From Hymenobacter gummosus (GTDB lineage Bacteria; Bacteroidota; Bacteroidia; Cytophagales; Hymenobacteraceae), in contig NZ_RXOF01000005.1 of assembly GCF_003970915.1 (NCBI RefSeq), positions 62,001-126,000 of the forward strand: a stretch of 64,000 bases of DNA, read 5' to 3'. Positions 18,601 through 27,146 of the stretch are shown one piece after another. Below the pieces are notes generated by a model, which made no database searches, was not told the origin of the DNA, and was given only the letters and a program-made list of their open reading frames with translations. Made by a program: the position numbers and the translations under genes. Every line of letters starts with the position of its first letter. Position 1 is the first letter of the stretch.

Positions 18601-19235
18601 GGCTTGATGCCGGTCCGTACTTCGTGGCCAACGGCTACAACAGCACCTTCGACGCCACCACCACGGCGCCGAACCAGGGCTGCTTCTCGGGCCGCGGCGT
18701 AACGGGCCCCACCAACACCTTTATCCGCACGCTGGTAAACCTGAGCAGCTTTGCCGGTACGCCGCTGCGCCTGCGCTTCCGCATGCGCACCGACCAGGGC
18801 AGCCCCGCCACCTTCGAGGGCTGGTTTATCGACGACATCCAGGTGATGAACGGCTGCGGCGGCCGGCAGCTGGTGGAGCTGCGCGACGGCGCTGGCGCCC
18901 TGGCCGGCTCGGGCAGCATCATTACCTACCTGGTAGGGCCGCTGGCCCAGCACGGCGCCCAGGCGGCCCAACTGCAGCTTTCGGCTCAGCCCAACCCCTT
19001 CGGTGCCGCCGGCCTGCAGCTCACGCTGACGGCCCCGACGGCCCCCGGCACGCTCACGCTCAGCCTCTACGACGTAGCCGGCCGCGTGCTGCTGCGCCGC
19101 CCGGCCGAGCGCCTGAGCAGCGGCAGCAGCTCCCTGCGCTGGCCCGAAACGGCCCAGCTGCCCGCCGGCCTCTACCTGGTGCGCGCCCAGCTCGCTGACG
19201 GCAGCAGCACCGTGCTGCGCGTGGTAAAAGAGTAA
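15669..19235 (+). CDS. M36 (fungalysin) metallopeptidase with PA and T9SS sorting domains
   Basis: This is a secreted zinc endopeptidase. The GTG at 15669 gives a clean signal peptide (QRLGLLALGLLLPFAPLHAQ), whereas the longer frame from 15582 has no leader character. The order is: FTP propeptide region (about 20-120), M36 catalytic domain, an inserted PA domain (near residue 480-560, GGACGFAAQVKNAQTAGAIG), and the zinc motif HEYGH (about 587-591) with the third ligand region GEGWSDYL downstream. Beta-sandwich domains follow (FSSQALTG, SFYHYFNTEGGFDGG). The C-terminal T9SS type A sorting domain runs from QPNPFGAAGLQ to VVKE. Secretion through T9SS and a scavenging protease role are inferred from the family. 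A strong terminator follows. Confidence 0.95.
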   Translation: MRKTSTRQRLGLLALGLLLPFAPLHAQSAPDQGAYQQALQTRSQWAGPGFSADDMRLSSAYAEANGLQHVYVQQVHRGIPVYNQILSLAFKGGRLASHAGVFVPSKQLADLAVAPGVPAATAVRKALQHLDASHAADASLVSNEGGAEARQTFAAPGVARRDIEARLVWATDTGRPRLAWNVNVDLRHVENWANVRIDAASGAIIGQDSWTADVATDACAETHLAAPAAAPARNPYAAAYLPPPPPSAGTAAYLVLPYPSLSPNHASLRLETDPWLKAGAGNNATTHGWHYDGTTDYLTTRGNNVSAYDDAANQNAPGNFATSQTASPALSFNFTPDFNSAPSTVANRNAAVVNLFYWNNIIHDVLYQFGFTEAAGNFQADNLGRGGRGNDYVRAEAQDGAGTNNANFSTPPDGSSGRMQMFLWNSAAPAPLVVTSPAAIAGSYTMVEGNLSANNKLSVLGPVSGEIVRYVDAGSSPATNLACTTPANVLTGKIALITRGGACGFAAQVKNAQTAGAIGVVVANNLTGNPITMTGSDNTITIPAVMVSRTDALRITNQLDFGTPVQVTLSRVRPQLDGDFDNGIVVHEYGHGVSNRLTGGTASASCLGNVEQGGEGWSDYLSLMLNTDWSTAQLTDGPLARPMGTYAAGQANTGRGIRRYPYSTSLSVQPLTYANVAANPQVHAIGEIWCATLWDMTWAIIEQQNRIEPNLYNGASTGGNTVALQLVMQGMKLQPCQPGFLDARDAILRADSLLYNGQYHCTIWRAFARRGMGYSAVQGSSNSGTDQVAASDMPPPVTLQKTATLLSGSTFDVTLRANCNCAVPGTPYTLTTELPAGLQHVPGSGGTLVGNKVTFSNLTFTANGQVQTLRFRAAAAPGSLCPILMPVDDNQDGSTLGSFSSQALTGTINTWNPSSVLAYSPTRAWRAIPPTVPADFVLTSAPFTPTGLSTLSFYHYFNTEGGFDGGTVELSTDNGATWLDAGPYFVANGYNSTFDATTTAPNQGCFSGRGVTGPTNTFIRTLVNLSSFAGTPLRLRFRMRTDQGSPATFEGWFIDDIQVMNGCGGRQLVELRDGAGALAGSGSIITYLVGPLAQHGAQAAQLQLSAQPNPFGAAGLQLTLTAPTAPGTLTLSLYDVAGRVLLRRPAERLSSGSSSLRWPETAQLPAGLYLVRAQLADGSSTVLRVVKE

Positions 19236-19281
19236 ATGGTAACGGGTACTTCGTAGTCGATATTAGGTACCTAACCTGCCC

Positions 19282-19320
19282 ACAAAAAAAGCCCGCTGAG
19301 TTATCAGCGGGCTTTTTTGT
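19282..19320. terminator. bidirectional Rho-independent terminator
   Basis: GCCCGCTGA (19291-19299) pairs with TCAGCGGGC (19304-19312), with A7 on the left and T6 on the right. It serves the M36 protease gene and the converging small gene. Confidence 0.95.
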
Positions 19321-19416
19321 GCTATCCACTTAGAAGTGGGCAATGCCGGCGCGGCAAAGCAGGCGTCGTCAATGGTCAGATTACCCAATCCCGACTACCC
19401 GCTACCAAGTACCGGT

Positions 19417-19770
19417 CTAGCTTTCCTGGCCGTGGTGGGGATTGGCGGGCTCGTTGGTATCCCAGTTGCGGGTGCCGCTCTGGCGGAACCGGTCGTCGCC
19501 GTGGTGGGTCTGGTCGGGGGCGGGCTGGTCTTCCTGGCCGTAGCGCGGCTCGAAGCCTTCCGGCGCGGTGCTGGCTGCAGCGCCTTCGGGCTTGCCGAAC
19601 TCGCCGTAGTTGGGGCTTTTCGGGCCGTGGCCGATGGTGGCCGGGCCGGTTTGGCCTTCTTCGGGGTGTTTTTTCAGCGCGTCTTTACCGCGCTGCTGGT
19701 TCTCGGGGTTGTCGGCGTGGAGGCCGTGAAATTCGTCGGGGTTTTGGCGGAAGCTCGATTCGTTGTTCAT
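19417..19770 (-). CDS. small hydrophilic protein of unknown function
   Basis: This 117-residue protein is rich in Gly, Pro, His, Asn, Gln and Glu with no hydrophobic segment (starts NNESSFRQNPDEF, ends NPHHGQES). The minus strand is preferred over the overlapping plus-strand frame, whose Val/Leu/Ala-rich product has the look of an antisense shadow. It is probably intrinsically disordered and cytoplasmic. Similar small hydrophilic proteins in other bacteria are stress associated, but no motif here supports that. It converges on the M36 gene's terminator. Confidence 0.65.
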   Translation of the reverse strand: MNNESSFRQNPDEFHGLHADNPENQQRGKDALKKHPEEGQTGPATIGHGPKSPNYGEFGKPEGAAASTAPEGFEPRYGQEDQPAPDQTHHGDDRFRQSGTRNWDTNEPANPHHGQES

Positions 19771-19939
19771 GGGGCGTAGGCCGGGCGGAATGCGCCTCTC
19801 CCGGCCCTAAGCAGTACGCAGGCCCCGGACGGAAGTTAGACGGCCCCGGCAGCGCCGAAATTACTCTCGCGCTACCGGGGCCGCAGCCGGGCTCCCGCTT
19901 CCTGGGCGCCTGCAGCGCCCCGCGGATTATGTTTGCGCC

Positions 19940-20689
19940 TTACCGGGCGGCTTCTTGGGCGGCCAGGTGGCCGTAATCGCGCAGCACCACCAGCAGGAAC
20001 TCGTGGTCGGGCATGGCCGTGCGGATGCCGGTGAGCGTGCGCACGCGCTCGGCCACGTCGGCGAGGATGTGGTAGGCGCCGCGCTGCTCGCTCTGCGTCA
20101 CCAGCTCCTGAATCAGGCGCACGTCGTGGTCGGCCAGGTTGGCGACTTCCGGGAAGGTCACGCGGTAGTGCGGGTCGTGGTCGGAGCCGAACAGCATGGG
20201 GTTGGCGGCCACTTCGCGGCGCTTCACGCGCACCACGGCGGTACCGGCGGCCATATCGCCGAGGCGCTGCCCGCGGCCCCCGCCCAGGATGCAGGCCATG
20301 GCCACGACTCCGTACATCAGGCTTACGTCGACGAGGCGCAGCACCCAGCGCAGCAGGTACTGGGTGAAGCGCGGGGGCGCGCCGTTGAGGCTGATGACGC
20401 GAATCTGCATGGCGCGCTTGCCGATGGTCTGGCCGTGGAAAAAGACCTCGCACAGCAAATCGTACAGGAACCAGGGCAGGGCAATCAGGGCCATAGCCAG
20501 CACGAAGGAGGCATTTTCGTAGCCCCGGTCGCCCAGCTTCAGCCAGGCAAACAGCACCAGCGACCAAAGAATGGCCCAGCCAATGACCACCACCCCGTCG
20601 ATAAGGGTGGCGGCAATCCGCTCCCCGACGGAAGCGGTTTCGTACTCCAGCGTAACGTTTTGGGTAGTCGGGATGCGTAACAGGGCCAT
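19940..20689 (-). CDS. RDD family membrane protein
   Basis: The 249-residue protein has an RDD domain with transmembrane segments at about residues 25-50, 60-85 and 120-145, including the family motif region FFHGQTIGKRAMQIRVIS. The C-terminal ~90 residues are soluble. It is divergent from the SpoIIM-like gene across 90 bases. In many bacteria RDD genes neighbour SpoIIM, DUF4129, DUF4350, MoxR and DUF58 genes exactly as here, so it is likely part of that module. Its molecular role is unknown; transport or ion exchange has been suggested for some RDD proteins. Confidence 0.92.
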   Translation of the reverse strand: MALLRIPTTQNVTLEYETASVGERIAATLIDGVVVIGWAILWSLVLFAWLKLGDRGYENASFVLAMALIALPWFLYDLLCEVFFHGQTIGKRAMQIRVISLNGAPPRFTQYLLRWVLRLVDVSLMYGVVAMACILGGGRGQRLGDMAAGTAVVRVKRREVAANPMLFGSDHDPHYRVTFPEVANLADHDVRLIQELVTQSEQRGAYHILADVAERVRTLTGIRTAMPDHEFLLVVLRDYGHLAAQEAAR

Positions 20690-20779
20690 ACCGGGCGCGG
20701 AAAGAATTGCAGAATCCTGTCAAAATTACCATCTTCCGGGCACGTTTTGCGCCCACTTTTATCCGCCGGGCGTTTTTCT

Positions 20780-21769
20780 ATGCGCGAAGCAGTATTCATC
20801 CGCCGCAACCAGGAGCGGTGGCATTCCTACGAGCACGAGCCCGCGGCCACACCCGACGAGGTAGCGGAGCGGTTTGTGGCCCTCACCGACGATTTGGCCT
20901 ACGCCCGGACCTTCTACCCCGACTCGCCCGTCACCCAGCACCTCAACCAGCTGGCCAGCCGCTTCCACGAGCAGTTGTACCGGCGGCCGATGGCGCAGAA
21001 AAAGCGCCTGGGTTACTTCTGGCTGACGGAGCTGCCCCTGCTGATGGCCCGGCACTGGAAACCCATGCTCACGGCGCTGGTGCTGTTTGGGCTCTTCACC
21101 GGGCTGGGCGTGCTGTCGACGGCCGAAGACGACACCTTCGTGCGGCTGATTCTGGGCGACGGGTACGTGAACATGACCCTGGAGAACATCAAGCGCGGCC
21201 GCCCTACCGACGTGTACGGCAACTCCTCCGAGCTGCAGATGTTCCTCTACATTGCCCTGAACAACGTGCGCGTGGCCCTGGCCACCTTCGCGCTGGGCAC
21301 GGTGGGCGGGGCGGGCACCCTGTACATGCTGTTTCGCAACTCGGTGATGCTGGGCGCCTTTCAGTACATGTTCGTGGAGCAGGGCGTGGGCATCCGCTCG
21401 GCCCTGGCCATCTGGGTGCACGGCACCATCGAAATCAGCACGCTGGTGCTGGCCTCGGGGGCCGGGCTGGTACTGGGCAACGGCCTGCTGTTCCCCGGCA
21501 GCTACCCCCGGGCCGAGGCCCTGCGCCGCGCCGCCCAGGACGGCATGAAGCTCATGGCCGGCCTGATTCCGCTTATCATCCTGGCCGCCTTCCTGGAGGG
21601 CTTCGTTACGCGCTGGGCCCAGCGCCACCCGCTGAGCGTGGGGCTGCCCTGCATTCTGCTCTCGGCGGCGCTCATCGTGGGCTACTTCGTGGTGTACCCC
21701 TGGTGGCTGCACCGCCGGGCCGCCCGCCAGGGCTACGCCCTGCCCGACGCCGACGCGGAAGCTCCCTAA
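20780..21769 (+). CDS. stage II sporulation protein M (SpoIIM)-like membrane protein
   Basis: The start at 20780 opens REAVFIRRNQERW, the family's usual N-terminus; an earlier start at 20747 adds 11 residues. It belongs to the SpoIIM superfamily (330 residues, about five transmembrane helices). The features are a cytoplasmic N-terminal ~95 residues, the first membrane helix near PMLTALVLFGLFTGLGVL, the conserved NNVRVALATFALG stretch and a final pair of helices. The organism is not expected to sporulate; SpoIIM-like proteins in this gene context are found in many non-sporulating bacteria. First gene of a tight plus-strand operon, with 10 bases to the next gene. Confidence 0.92.
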   Translation: MREAVFIRRNQERWHSYEHEPAATPDEVAERFVALTDDLAYARTFYPDSPVTQHLNQLASRFHEQLYRRPMAQKKRLGYFWLTELPLLMARHWKPMLTALVLFGLFTGLGVLSTAEDDTFVRLILGDGYVNMTLENIKRGRPTDVYGNSSELQMFLYIALNNVRVALATFALGTVGGAGTLYMLFRNSVMLGAFQYMFVEQGVGIRSALAIWVHGTIEISTLVLASGAGLVLGNGLLFPGSYPRAEALRRAAQDGMKLMAGLIPLIILAAFLEGFVTRWAQRHPLSVGLPCILLSAALIVGYFVVYPWWLHRRAARQGYALPDADAEAP

Positions 21770-21779
21770 TCAGCGCACC

Positions 21780-22712
21780 ATGGCCGATTTTGCCGCCCCC
21801 CTGAGCGCCCCCGCCGCCCCGCCCGCCCCCGCCTTCGACCACCCGGCCGACTTCTACCAAGTGCGCGACTTTGGGCAGAAGTGGGAGGCCGCGGCTCAGC
21901 TGCTGCGCCGCCACGGCCGGCCGCTGCTGCTGGCCCTGCTCTGCTTCGTGCTGCCGCTGCTGCTGCTGAGCCTTATTGTTCAGACCTACGGAGTCAGTTT
22001 CCTCAAAAACTGGACAGATAACCCACAACCCGTTAGCTCCTTCAGCCGGGCCACTTGGATGTATATGGGCGTGGCCTACGCCGGGCTGGCCTTGCGCTTG
22101 CTGGCCGGCACCCTGGCCACCAGTCTGGTGTACGGACTGCTGCGCCAGCTGCTGGCCGCCGCCGAAGCCAGGGAGCCCGTGCAACCCAGCGTACGGGACA
22201 TCTGGCGCGCCGCGCCGCTGGGCCGCTACCTGCTACAAAGCCTGGGGGCCAGCCTATTGCTGATGCTGGGCTTGCTATTGCTGCTGTTTCCGGGGCTGTA
22301 CGTGCTGGCCGCCTCCGTTCTGCTGCCGGGCGTGCTCAGCTTCGAGCGGCGCGGGCTGGGGCGGGCTTTCGAGCTGATGAAAGGCGCCTCCTGGTCGACG
22401 CTAGGGGTGGCGCTGATTCCCATCGGCGTCAGCCTGGCGTTTCTGTGGCTGCCCCAGCTGCTGATTTCCCGGCTCGTCGGCCAGGAGGTGCTGCCTACCT
22501 CGCCGCTGTGGGTGTACGGGCTGCGCGCTGCCCTGGTGCTGGTGGAGTTGGTGTTGCACCCCGCCATCGATGTGATGCAAGGCTTTCACTACTTCAGCCT
22601 CGTGGAAGCCCGGGAAAGCACCGGCCTGGCCTGGCGCGCCCTGATTCTGGGCCAGCAGCCGGCGCCCCCCGCCCCTACGCCCGACGATTCGCGCTACGTT
22701 CCGCTCTACTAA
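21780..22712 (+). CDS. polytopic membrane protein, paralogue 1 in SpoIIM-MoxR module
   Basis: The 310-residue protein has about six hydrophobic segments and an N-terminal cytoplasmic signature DFYQVRDFGQKWEA (about residues 22-35). The next gene shares it as EFYRLRDFGQKFEA, along with a late FHYFSLVEARE / FQYFNLVERRD motif, so the two are tandem paralogues. A weak resemblance to DUF975 or glycerophosphodiester-phosphodiesterase membrane-domain proteins is possible (ISR/FELMKGASWSTLG). No catalytic residues are seen. It sits between SpoIIM-like and DUF4129 genes and is co-transcribed with them. Confidence 0.85.
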   Translation: MADFAAPLSAPAAPPAPAFDHPADFYQVRDFGQKWEAAAQLLRRHGRPLLLALLCFVLPLLLLSLIVQTYGVSFLKNWTDNPQPVSSFSRATWMYMGVAYAGLALRLLAGTLATSLVYGLLRQLLAAAEAREPVQPSVRDIWRAAPLGRYLLQSLGASLLLMLGLLLLLFPGLYVLAASVLLPGVLSFERRGLGRAFELMKGASWSTLGVALIPIGVSLAFLWLPQLLISRLVGQEVLPTSPLWVYGLRAALVLVELVLHPAIDVMQGFHYFSLVEARESTGLAWRALILGQQPAPPAPTPDDSRYVPLY

Positions 22713-22748
22713 TCCGACTCTTTTCTTCTTCTCCACCGGCCTTCCCTG

Positions 22749-23708
22749 ATGGAAACTCCCCGCCCCGTATACCAGTACCAGCCCGAGACGCAGTACAGCT
22801 TCACCACGCCCCAGGAGTTTTACCGCCTGCGCGACTTCGGCCAGAAGTTCGAGGCCACCATTGCCTTCGTGCGCAAGCACGGGCTGAACATGTACCGCGT
22901 GCTGCTGATACCGGCCCTGCTGGCGGTGGTGCCCATGCTGGCCGTGAGCCTGTTTCAGATTCTGAACCGGCCGACCCAGGTCGACCCGGGCGACTGGCGG
23001 GCGGTGCTGGCCTCTTCGGGGCCGGGCTTGGGCGCCGTTATAATTCTGAGCCTGACGGTGTACATGGTGCTGTACGCCATGTTCTACAGCTTCGTGAAGC
23101 TGCGCATGTACCAGCCCGACCCCACTGCCAAGCTCACGCCGCAGGAGGTATGGGCCCACGCCCGCGGCTACGTGCTGCCTTTGATGGGCTACGCCTTCGT
23201 GGCCGTGGTGCTGGTGCTGCTGGCCATGATGTTTCTGTTTCTGCCCGGCATCTACGTGGGCGTGGTGTTTAGCATGCTGCTGCCAATAGTAGTGTTCGAA
23301 GACGCCGGCCTGGGCCGGAGCATCAGCCGCAGCTTCTCCCTGATGAGCGGCAAGTGGTGGTCGACGTTCGGCCTGATTGTCGTCGGCAGCATGGCCCTGG
23401 GCATCATCACCGTTCCGCTTTCCTTGTTCAGCCAGGGCGCCGCCGTGGCGGTGGTGGCCGGGGGCGGCTTCGCCAGCAAGGTGGCACTGGCCGTGGCCCA
23501 GCTGGTACAGCTGGTGGTGCAGCTGCTGCTGGCCCCGCTCTTCAACCTGCTGCTGCTGTTCCAATATTTCAACCTGGTGGAGCGCCGCGACCATGTGAGC
23601 CTGCAGTGGCGGGCCGAGCAGCTGGGCCAGACGCCCGCCGCCGCCCAAGCCGCCGCTGCTCCCGACGACAACCTGTTCCGCCCCAGCTACGGCGACCAAT
23701 CCCTCTGA
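22749..23708 (+). CDS. polytopic membrane protein, paralogue 2 in SpoIIM-MoxR module
   Basis: This 319-residue paralogue of the preceding gene has about six membrane helices, including MLAVSLFQIL, VIILSLTVYMVLYAMFYSF, VLVLLAMMFLFLPGIYVGVV and a long C-terminal hydrophobic hairpin. Conserved positions include RDFGQKFEA near the N-terminus and SRSFSLMSGKWWSTFGL in the middle. Its stop overlaps the start of the DUF4129 gene (ATGA), which indicates translational coupling. A partner or scaffold role in the module is inferred from context only. Confidence 0.85.
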   Translation: METPRPVYQYQPETQYSFTTPQEFYRLRDFGQKFEATIAFVRKHGLNMYRVLLIPALLAVVPMLAVSLFQILNRPTQVDPGDWRAVLASSGPGLGAVIILSLTVYMVLYAMFYSFVKLRMYQPDPTAKLTPQEVWAHARGYVLPLMGYAFVAVVLVLLAMMFLFLPGIYVGVVFSMLLPIVVFEDAGLGRSISRSFSLMSGKWWSTFGLIVVGSMALGIITVPLSLFSQGAAVAVVAGGGFASKVALAVAQLVQLVVQLLLAPLFNLLLLFQYFNLVERRDHVSLQWRAEQLGQTPAAAQAAAAPDDNLFRPSYGDQSL

Positions 23709-24529
23709 TGCGCTTCCGCTCCGTTTTTTTCCGGCGCCTCGGACCTTGGCTGATGGCGGCCCTGCTGCTGACTGGCCCGGCCGAGGCCCAGCAGGCGCCC
23801 ACCTCGGTGCAGCGCCGGGTGGTGGCCGCGGCCAAAGCTGCCCGGGCCCGCAGCGGCAAGGCCAAGGCCCTGCGCCCCATCCCGCCCGGGCCCAACCCGG
23901 CCGCCGTGCGCGAGTTCGGCGCCGCTGAGCTGCGCCGCCTGCGCCAGGACGATGACTTGCAGTACCAAGAGGCGCCCCCGGCCGACAACCCGCTGGCCCG
24001 CTGGTGGCGGCGGCTGATGCAGAAGCTGTTCGGCAAGGTTTTCTCCGGCGAATCGGCCATCTACTGGAAAATCCTGGGCTACGGCCTGGCCCTGACGGCG
24101 CTGGTGCTGGTCATCATGCAGCTGCTGGGCCTGCAGCCCGGCGAGTGGCTGCGCGGCCGCAACCGCCGCGTGGCCGTGCCCTACGACGTGACCGAGGACA
24201 ACGTGCACGAGGCCACCCTGCCCGAGCGCCTGCGCCAGGCCGAGGAAGCCGGGCAGTGGCGCCTGGCCACGCGCCTGGGCTACCTGCTGGTGCTCAAGGG
24301 CCTCACCGACGTAGGCCTGATTGACTGGCGCCCCGAAAAAACCAATCACCACTACGACGCCGAGCTGCGGCAGCGCGCCCCGCGCCGGGCCGCCACCTTC
24401 GGCACGCTCACCTGGCAGTTTGAGTACGTGTGGTACGGCGAGTTTCCGCTTACGGCCGCCCAGTACGAGCAAATCCGGGCCGAGCGCCGCGCCTTTCTCA
24501 CTGACCTTGCCACCAACCGCGCCGCCTGA
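23708..24529 (+). CDS. DUF4129 domain-containing protein
   Basis: The start at 23708 overlaps the previous stop by one base and gives a signal peptide (LGPWLMAALLLTGPAEAQ). A periplasmic stretch is followed by a single transmembrane helix (YGLALTALVLVIMQLLGL, about residues 125-142). The cytoplasmic DUF4129 domain is at about 165-250 and includes ATRLGYLLVLKGLTDVGLID and TFGTLTWQFEYVWYGEFPLT. DUF4129 proteins typically neighbour DUF4350, MoxR and DUF58 genes, as here. Coupled by overlap to the genes on both sides. Confidence 0.9.
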   Translation: MRFRSVFFRRLGPWLMAALLLTGPAEAQQAPTSVQRRVVAAAKAARARSGKAKALRPIPPGPNPAAVREFGAAELRRLRQDDDLQYQEAPPADNPLARWWRRLMQKLFGKVFSGESAIYWKILGYGLALTALVLVIMQLLGLQPGEWLRGRNRRVAVPYDVTEDNVHEATLPERLRQAEEAGQWRLATRLGYLLVLKGLTDVGLIDWRPEKTNHHYDAELRQRAPRRAATFGTLTWQFEYVWYGEFPLTAAQYEQIRAERRAFLTDLATNRAA

Positions 24530-25770
24530 TGCTCCGCTCCATTCGCTGGCCCCTCGGGGTACTGGCCGTGCTGACCGTCGTCTGGGTGCTGGTAGCCCTG
24601 AATGCGCCCAAGGAAATCGACTGGGCGCCCACCTACCGCAACGACTACAAGAACCCGCTCGACACCTACGCCCTGTTCCGGCTGCTGCCCACCACGGCGG
24701 GCAGCGCGGTGAATACCACCCGCCAGTCGCCCTACGAGGTGCTGGAGGATTCCACCGACGCCCCGGCCACCTATTTTTTCCTCTCGAACGGGTTTCGGCC
24801 CGGCCCGGCCGACGCCCGCGCCCTGCACCGCTACATGCGGCGCGGCGGCACGGTGTGGGTGGCGGCTTCGTCCATTGAGCTGCCCGACGGCCAGGACAGC
24901 CTCTGGCAGCTGCCTTCCCTCGACCCCTTGGGCTACCTGGGCTTGCGCCCCACCGATACGTTCACCTTCCGCCTGACGGCGCCCCTGCTGCGCAGCCGCC
25001 AGGCCCGCATGCCCGGCCGGGCCAACTACGACTTCTTCGACCGGGACTCGCTCGGGCAGCTGGTGTTTGCCACCGGCCCCGACTCCACCCAGCCGCTGCG
25101 CGGCGCCGTGGTGCTGGCCTCCGACCACGAGCAGCACCCGGTGCTGGTGCGCCTGCCCATGGGCCGCGGGCAGCTGCTGTGGTGCTCGGCGCCTTACCTG
25201 CTGAGCAACTACGGCGTGCTGCACCGCCAGAACGCCCGCTTCGCCGCCGGCATGCTGTCGTATCTGCCCGCCGGACCGCTGCTCTGGGACGAGTTCTACA
25301 AGCAAGGCCGCGGCGGCGACGATTCGTCCCTTCGGGTGGTGATGAACAGCCCGGCCCTGCGCTGGGCCTGGTACACGCTGCTGCTGGGCGGGCTGCTGTT
25401 TGCGCTGCTCGGGGCGCGGCGGCGGCAGCGCCCGGTGCCCACCATCCGGCCCCTGCCCAATACCAGCCTGTTGTTTGCCCGCACCGTGGCCGGCCTCTAC
25501 CGCCGCGGCCGCAACCACCAGCCCCTGGCCGCCCTGCGCATCCGCCTGTTCTTCGACTACCTGCGCACCCGCTTCCAGGAGCCCGTGCCCGCCTCGATTG
25601 ACGCCGACTACCCGCGCCGCCTCAGCCTGCGCACCGGCATTCCGCAGCCCGAAGTAACCACGCTGCTGGCCCGCCTGCACGGCTACCTCGACGCCGAGTT
25701 TGTGGCCGAAACCGAGCTGCACGAGCTGCAACGCCTGCTGGACGCGTTCCGAAAGCGGGCGGAAAGCTGA
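24529..25770 (+). CDS. DUF4350 domain-containing membrane protein
   Basis: The 413-residue protein starts on the last base of the DUF4129 stop. It has an N-terminal membrane helix (LGVLAVLTVVWVLVALNAP), then a periplasmic DUF4350 domain with the typical opening NPLDTYALFRLLPTT and GGTVWVAASSIELPDG. A second helix near residues 284-300 (WYTLLLGGLLFALLGARRR) and a cytoplasmic helical tail follow. DUF4350 has a glutamine-amidotransferase-like fold (established for the family), without a visible catalytic Cys here. It ends the first part of the module; a 263-base gap precedes moxR. Confidence 0.9.
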   Translation: MLRSIRWPLGVLAVLTVVWVLVALNAPKEIDWAPTYRNDYKNPLDTYALFRLLPTTAGSAVNTTRQSPYEVLEDSTDAPATYFFLSNGFRPGPADARALHRYMRRGGTVWVAASSIELPDGQDSLWQLPSLDPLGYLGLRPTDTFTFRLTAPLLRSRQARMPGRANYDFFDRDSLGQLVFATGPDSTQPLRGAVVLASDHEQHPVLVRLPMGRGQLLWCSAPYLLSNYGVLHRQNARFAAGMLSYLPAGPLLWDEFYKQGRGGDDSSLRVVMNSPALRWAWYTLLLGGLLFALLGARRRQRPVPTIRPLPNTSLLFARTVAGLYRRGRNHQPLAALRIRLFFDYLRTRFQEPVPASIDADYPRRLSLRTGIPQPEVTTLLARLHGYLDAEFVAETELHELQRLLDAFRKRAES

Positions 25771-25774
25771 AGCA

Positions 25775-25802
25775 CGGATTTGTGCGGATTTTTCGGATTT
25801 GG
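25775..25802. repeat. short CGGATTT tandem word
   Basis: Three words CGGATTTGTG, CGGATTTTT and CGGATTTGG follow one another just after the DUF4350 stop, and a further CGGATTC word is near 25823. Read on the other strand they resemble the AATC-type words at 468-503. The rest of the gap to 26033 shows nothing recognisable except a possible promoter region before moxR. Confidence 0.5.
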
Positions 25803-26033
25803 CTCCGCCTTCCTGCGGTTCACGGATTCTGTAGACGATTCAACCGACGGTGCGGGCGGTAGCCATTGACAGCAACGCGACGCAAGAAGGAGCCGCTAAG
25901 CCGTCCTAATAGTAGCACCGCCGACAGAGGCCACCTACGATAACCAGCCAGTCAACCCTCTACTTACTGCCTTTTACCTTGTTGCCTGACCGTCCGCCTA
26001 CTCGCGGCTGAATTGCAGGCTTCTTCTCTTCGC

Positions 26034-27146
26034 ATGGAACCTACTACTCCCGACCACACCCCCGATACCAATCCGCAGCCCCGCTACCCGCAGGGCTCCG
26101 CCGACGCCGCGGCTTCGGCCCTCAGCCCGGATGCCGACGCGGCGCCGGCTCCGCAGCCGGCCTCGTCCAACGACACCCTCGGCCTGGGCCAGCGCACTGA
26201 TTTGCGCCAGCTGGCCGGCGCTACCGAGGCCGTGCGCCGCGAGGTGGGCCGCGTACTGGTCGGCCAGGGCAACCTGGTAGAGCTGCTGCTGGTAGCCCTG
26301 CTGGCCGATGGCCACGTGCTGCTCGAAGGCGTGCCCGGCGTGGCCAAGACGCTTACCGCCAAGCTGCTCGCCCGCACCCTCGACGTGCCCTTCGGCCGCA
26401 TCCAGTTTACCCCCGATCTGATGCCCTCCGACGTGCTCGGCACCTCGGTGTACGTGCCCGCCCGCGGCGCCTTCGAGTTCCGCCAGGGCCCCATCTTCTC
26501 CAACATCGTCCTCATCGACGAAATCAACCGCGCCCCGGCCAAGACGCAGTCGGCCCTGTTTGAGGTGATGGAGGAGCGCCACGTCACCTACGACGGCGTG
26601 ACCTACGCGCTGGAAGCACCCTTCCTGGTGCTGGCCACTCAGAACCCGGTGGAGCAGGAAGGCACCTATCGCCTGCCCGAAGCCCAGCTCGACCGATTCC
26701 TCTTCAAAGTGCTGGTGCCCTACCCCACCGAGGCCGAGGAAGTGCTTATCCTGCAGGGCCACCACAGTGGCCCCGGCGGCCTGCCCCTCGAAGACGTGAA
26801 GCCGGTGCTGTCGGCCCCGCAGCTGAAGGAGCTGCGCCAGCAGGTGCAGAAGCAACACGTGGAGCCCCGCCTGTTCGAGTACGTAGCCAAGCTTGTCGGC
26901 CTTACGCGCACGCACAAGTCGCTGTACCTAGGCGCCTCGCCCCGCGCTTCGCTGGCTTTGCTGAACGGCGCCAAGGCCCTGGCCGCCCTGCGCGGCCGCG
27001 ACTTCGTGACGCCCGAGGACGTGCAGCAGCTGGCCGCCCCGGTGCTGCGCCACCGCATTCAGCTCACCCCCGAGCGTGAGCTGGAAGGCCTCGGCCCCGA
27101 CGACGTGGTGCGCCAGCTCATCCAGCAGGTGGAAGTACCTCGTTAG
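26034..27146 (+). CDS. MoxR family AAA+ ATPase
   Basis: The ATG at 26034 is chosen over an in-frame TTG at 26013. After a Pro/Ala-rich N-terminal 45 residues comes a MoxR AAA+ core: Walker A GVPGVAKT (about 103-110), Walker B VLIDEINRAP, the sensor-1 strand LATQNPVEQEG, and an Arg-containing lid domain (GASPRASLALLNGAKA). MoxR ATPases act as chaperones that remodel or load partner proteins, usually with a VWA or DUF58 partner. The DUF58 gene follows 156 bases on, separated by an inverted heptamer repeat. Confidence 0.95.
   Translation: MEPTTPDHTPDTNPQPRYPQGSADAAASALSPDADAAPAPQPASSNDTLGLGQRTDLRQLAGATEAVRREVGRVLVGQGNLVELLLVALLADGHVLLEGVPGVAKTLTAKLLARTLDVPFGRIQFTPDLMPSDVLGTSVYVPARGAFEFRQGPIFSNIVLIDEINRAPAKTQSALFEVMEERHVTYDGVTYALEAPFLVLATQNPVEQEGTYRLPEAQLDRFLFKVLVPYPTEAEEVLILQGHHSGPGGLPLEDVKPVLSAPQLKELRQQVQKQHVEPRLFEYVAKLVGLTRTHKSLYLGASPRASLALLNGAKALAALRGRDFVTPEDVQQLAAPVLRHRIQLTPERELEGLGPDDVVRQLIQQVEVPR

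Noticed and set aside
19336-19779. Plus-strand hydrophobic protein
   Set aside because: It is the antisense of the hydrophilic minus-strand gene at 19417-19770, starts inside the terminator region, and its Val/Gly/Ala-rich product is typical of antisense frames.
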